The notes beneath the pieces were generated by a model, which worked only from the letters and a program-made list of their open reading frames with translations, ran no database searches and was not told the DNA's origin. 64,000 nt of DNA from Candidatus Saccharimonadota bacterium (GTDB taxonomy: Bacteria; Patescibacteriota; Saccharimonadia; Saccharimonadales; Saccharimonadaceae), in assembly GCA_017464135.1 (NCBI GenBank), contig JAFUEB010000004.1, positions 143,049 to 207,048 on the forward strand, in the 5' to 3' direction. The position numbers were made by a program, and so were the translations under genes. Below are positions 61,339 to 64,000 of this stretch, piece by piece. Within the stretch, counting starts at the first letter, position 1; each line of letters opens with the position of its first letter.

Positions 61339-62463
61339 ATGAGTAAAGAAGAGATTAAAGCGCCAGAAGCGCAGGGTGACGTGACGCCTAAAAATGCTTT
61401 TAAAAAGCTAAAAAAGCCAGCACTCACGCTCGCATTTATTGCTATTAATGTTGCGGTGATTGCCATCACGGCATTCTCGGAATTCGGCAATTCAGAAAAC
61501 GCCGCTCAGCTGTCTGAAGTCCAGATTAACTGGTGGTTCTTACTACCAGCCGCCGCTTGTTTCATCGTGGCAATTACGCTCGAGATTCATAAATACATCA
61601 TCATGATGCGGGAAGCTGCCAATGTAAATATGAAGAAGCAGGTGAAGAAGGTTTGGCGTGTGGCGAGAAGAACGGTGCTTCTAGGGAAGTATTACGATAG
61701 CGTGACGCCGGCCGCAATTGGTGGACAGCCGTTCCAGATTTGGTACATGCACAAAAACGCCGGTATCGGTAAGGGCATGGCTACAACGATTCCAATCATC
61801 GGCATGATCTCAAACCAAATTGGTTTTATTATTGTGGCATCGGTAGCATTTCTGTTTGGTAGCTTATCGATTAATAACGCTGTGCTGATGGCGACGGCCT
61901 GCTTCGGTTTACTATTCTATGCGTTCTGGCCAATTGCAATTCTGATTGCGACGTTCTTGCCAAACACAACTGCCGAATTAATCAATTTAATTGTGAGATT
62001 CCTCGCGAAGATTCATATCGTGAAGGACAAGGAAAAAGCGATTAAAAAAGTCAGCGATGGCGTGAACGAATACGCGAAATGCGTGAAGCAAATTCTAAAG
62101 ACTAGAGGACTGTTCCTCCGCGAGGTTTTGCTCTCGGTCTGCTTCCATTTATTAATCTCGATGATCCCATTCTTCGTACTTACCGCCTTTGGTGGCGCGG
62201 TTGATTTCTTGCCGTGTCTTGTCACAACGATTGCCGTAACGAGCGCCGTGTACTTTGTGCCAACACCAGGTAACGCTGGCGCGGCGGAAGGCACTTTCTT
62301 TGTGGTCTTCTCGGCACTTTCTTCGGGTTACATTTTCTGGGCCATGTTAACTTGGCGCTTCTTCTCATACTACATCTACATTATTATCGGTGCGATTATT
62401 TATGTAAGAATGCATTTTGAAAAGAAGAAAAATAAGACTCATGAAGAAAAACTCGATACTTAG
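61339..62463 (+). CDS. Lysylphosphatidylglycerol synthase TM-region / flippase-like protein
   Basis: The 374-residue protein has about eight membrane segments and the family blocks GKYYDSVTPAAIGGQPFQIW and FVPTPGNAGAAEGTFFVVF (from UPF0104/LPG_synthase_TM). It lacks the aminoacyl transferase domain of MprF, so a lipid flippase role is more likely than lipid modification. It starts immediately after the AI-2E gene and overlaps the peptidase gene by 23 nt. Confidence 0.88.
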   Translation: MSKEEIKAPEAQGDVTPKNAFKKLKKPALTLAFIAINVAVIAITAFSEFGNSENAAQLSEVQINWWFLLPAAACFIVAITLEIHKYIIMMREAANVNMKKQVKKVWRVARRTVLLGKYYDSVTPAAIGGQPFQIWYMHKNAGIGKGMATTIPIIGMISNQIGFIIVASVAFLFGSLSINNAVLMATACFGLLFYAFWPIAILIATFLPNTTAELINLIVRFLAKIHIVKDKEKAIKKVSDGVNEYAKCVKQILKTRGLFLREVLLSVCFHLLISMIPFFVLTAFGGAVDFLPCLVTTIAVTSAVYFVPTPGNAGAAEGTFFVVFSALSSGYIFWAMLTWRFFSYYIYIIIGAIIYVRMHFEKKKNKTHEEKLDT

Positions 62464-63331
62464 TTCGCTCCCAGTTTTAATTGCATTTGTTTTTGTGGGG
62501 GTATTTGCGTGGCTGATTGCAAGTGCGTTTCTTGGCGATAAAGCGGGTGATGTTCAGCCAGAGCCAGAAAGCTCAGAAGAAGAAATTGAAGAACCAATTG
62601 CGGAGGATGAAGAACCAGAAGAAACCAAACCAACTGGCCCGGTTTATTCACCAATGACCAATGTGGCGTCTTCTAACTGTACGATTAAATATGGGAATTT
62701 GATGCTCATTAATCCGAACTTTCATGTCGAGCAAGAATATATTACGAACCGAAAAGCCGAGCTCATCAGCTTGTCTTACAACTACGGCATTGAAGAAGGG
62801 AATCCGTATAATGGTGACAATTTGATGGATGCGACGGCCGCGGCGCACATGTATGAAATGGTGAATGCGTATAAGGCCGAGTATCCTGGGCACGTGATTG
62901 AAACGCGTTCTTGTTACCGGGTGCGGGGGACGACTTGCGGAAGGTTATGTCTCCCGACCGGACAAACCGACCATCACACTGGCCTAACTTGCGATTTGAT
63001 TGACCCGGCTTATGGTACTTCGCTCGATACGAGTTTATATAATCGGCACGTCGAGTGGCAGTGGCTGAAGGCTAATTCGTATAAATATGGCTTTATCGAT
63101 CGATTCCCGCTAGCATGGGCGGGCGGTTCGATGAGCGAACCGATAAATGTGAATGCCGATGGTTCGACTGGTTTATATGAAACTTGGCACTATCGTTACG
63201 TTGGTGTCGAGGCGGCGACCGAGATTGCAACTGGCAAATATAACAATGGCCAGTATGATTCTTTGGAACACTATTTGAAGGCGACCGGACTTGTGACGGA
63301 TCTCGTGAATGCAACTTGTAAAACAGATTAA
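62441..63331 (+). CDS. VanY-type D-alanyl-D-alanine carboxypeptidase (peptidase M15)
   Basis: The 296-residue protein has a membrane segment (about 7-29), a Glu/Pro-rich linker (about 35-65) and an M15 domain with SCYR, TDHHTGLTCDL (zinc His and Asp) and ETWHYRY (catalytic acid region and His). It trims the peptide stem of peptidoglycan outside the membrane. ATG 62441 was preferred as the start of the signal segment; a start at 62417 is also in frame. It overlaps the previous gene by 23 nt. Confidence 0.88.
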   Translation: MKKNSILSSLPVLIAFVFVGVFAWLIASAFLGDKAGDVQPEPESSEEEIEEPIAEDEEPEETKPTGPVYSPMTNVASSNCTIKYGNLMLINPNFHVEQEYITNRKAELISLSYNYGIEEGNPYNGDNLMDATAAAHMYEMVNAYKAEYPGHVIETRSCYRVRGTTCGRLCLPTGQTDHHTGLTCDLIDPAYGTSLDTSLYNRHVEWQWLKANSYKYGFIDRFPLAWAGGSMSEPINVNADGSTGLYETWHYRYVGVEAATEIATGKYNNGQYDSLEHYLKATGLVTDLVNATCKTD

Positions 63332-63336
63332 AATTA

Positions 63337-63345
63337 TGCTAAAAT
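63337..63345 (+). promoter_or_regulatory. Extended -10 promoter (leaderless) of the ABC exporter gene
   Basis: TATGC-TAAAAT ends 11 nt before ATG 63357. Confidence 0.65.
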
Positions 63346-63356
63346 AGAAGTAGTAT

Positions 63357-64000
63357 ATGTTAAAACTTTTTCGTTTCCTCAGGCCATATTGGTGGCAAAT
63401 TCTGATTCTGCTAGCGGCGACTGGACTCCAGGTTTATACGACGCTCCGGCTTCCAGCGCTCATGGCTGATATCATCAACGACGGCATCGTGAAGGAAGAT
63501 GTCGGAATGATTTGGCTGGTTGGTGGGAAGATGATTTTGTTTGCGGTTATCTCAGCGCTCGGATCTTTGATTTCTTCCTATTATTCTTCTGTGGTGGGTG
63601 CTAGCTTTTCAAAAGATTTAAGAACTGAAATTTTCAAGAAAATCTTAAGTTATAGCATGACTGATATGAAAACCTTTAGCACCGCTTCACTGATTACTAG
63701 AACTACACAGGATGTGACGCAGGTGCGCCAAACACTCACAATGATTTTGCAGATGATGCTCCGCGCGCCGCTATTTTGTATTATTTCTTTCATTATGGCG
63801 ATTCAAACGGCGCCGGATATGAGCTGGATTATCGGCGTAGGCGTCGTCTCGATTCTTGGCACCATTATTCTCATCATGTCACTCGTGATCCCGAAGTTTA
63901 GAATCTTCCAAAAACTAGTTGATAAAACGACTTTACTTACGCGCGAAAATTTGACGGGTCTTCGCGTAATTCGTGCCTTTAACAATCAAAAAGTTGAGAA
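63357..64000 (+). CDS. ABC exporter, N-terminal transmembrane part (truncated by window edge)
   Basis: The frame from ATG 63357 stays open to the end of the window (214 complete codons). It starts MLKLFRFLRPYWWQILIL and contains LRTEIFKKILSYSMTDM, STASLITRTTQDVTQVRQ and RENLTGLRVIRAFNNQ, which are hallmarks of type-1 ABC exporter membrane domains (MsbA/LmrA-like). Four membrane segments are visible; the ATPase half lies beyond the window. Often such genes come in heterodimer pairs. Confidence 0.93.
   Translation, partial: MLKLFRFLRPYWWQILILLAATGLQVYTTLRLPALMADIINDGIVKEDVGMIWLVGGKMILFAVISALGSLISSYYSSVVGASFSKDLRTEIFKKILSYSMTDMKTFSTASLITRTTQDVTQVRQTLTMILQMMLRAPLFCIISFIMAIQTAPDMSWIIGVGVVSILGTIILIMSLVIPKFRIFQKLVDKTTLLTRENLTGLRVIRAFNNQKVE

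Overview
The window reads as a compact chromosomal segment of a Patescibacteria (CPR) bacterium, most likely a Candidatus Saccharibacteria (TM7) relative. Supporting signs are tightly packed genes with overlapping ends, many promoters that place the transcription start at the start codon, secreted proteins built from Fibrobacter-type FISUMP repeats, simplified housekeeping proteins (RecR and DnaX without their zinc modules, a cysteine-free L33), and a ribosomal gene block broken up by short genes. UGA is used as a normal stop, so this is not a recoded Gracilibacteria-type genome. The lineage call is inference; no 16S gene is present.

Layout. 1-4.5 kb: end of rpmG, a GH57/GT4 glucan gene pair, tRNA-Trp and pyrG. 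4.5-20.7 kb: an envelope region with a 1607-residue five-FISUMP exoprotein, a peptidoglycan deacetylase, a DUF3137 protein, a small kinase, a YgjP-type metallopeptidase, an eroded GHKL ATPase domain, a sortase, a GH97 glycosidase, a CapA-like protein, a beta-lactamase-fold serine hydrolase and a VTC/DUF4956/DUF4353 operon. 20.8-25.5 kb: a two-component system and a fused MacB-like ABC transporter. 25.5-32.3 kb: tRNA-Gln followed by a regulator, a small acidic protein, a second FISUMP exoprotein, a structured intergenic region and an InlB-repeat exoprotein. 32.5-37.5 kb: membrane pyrophosphatase, an acyltransferase-like protein and an alpha-glucan phosphorylase. 37.5-42.6 kb: secE, nusG, rplK, rplA, rplJ and rplL with inserted small genes, leader structures and unusually long terminators. 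42.6-50.6 kb: cysteine desulfurase, a thioredoxin-like membrane protein, dnaX, dnaB, a GT39-type membrane protein, ybaB and recR. 50.6-54 kb: acyl-CoA ligase, cdsA, pgsA and a YqeG phosphatase, which together could make phosphatidylglycerol. 54-64 kb: nrnA-like, an alpha/beta hydrolase, cysS, a queuosine trio (tgt, queA, queH), an AI-2E family exporter, a flippase-like protein, a VanY-type peptidase and the start of an ABC exporter.

The most striking signal runs through the whole window. More than twenty genes have a TRTGN-TATAAT type extended -10 box ending only 6-11 nt before the start codon and no Shine-Dalgarno sequence, which implies leaderless mRNAs. Genes with a longer gap carry a good Shine-Dalgarno. 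This two-class rule decides several starts and explains recurring false N-terminal extensions reading MCYN or MCYD. Several divergent pairs pack both -10 boxes within 8-23 bp; the extreme case at 15361-15380 is a near-perfect 20-bp palindrome serving both strands.
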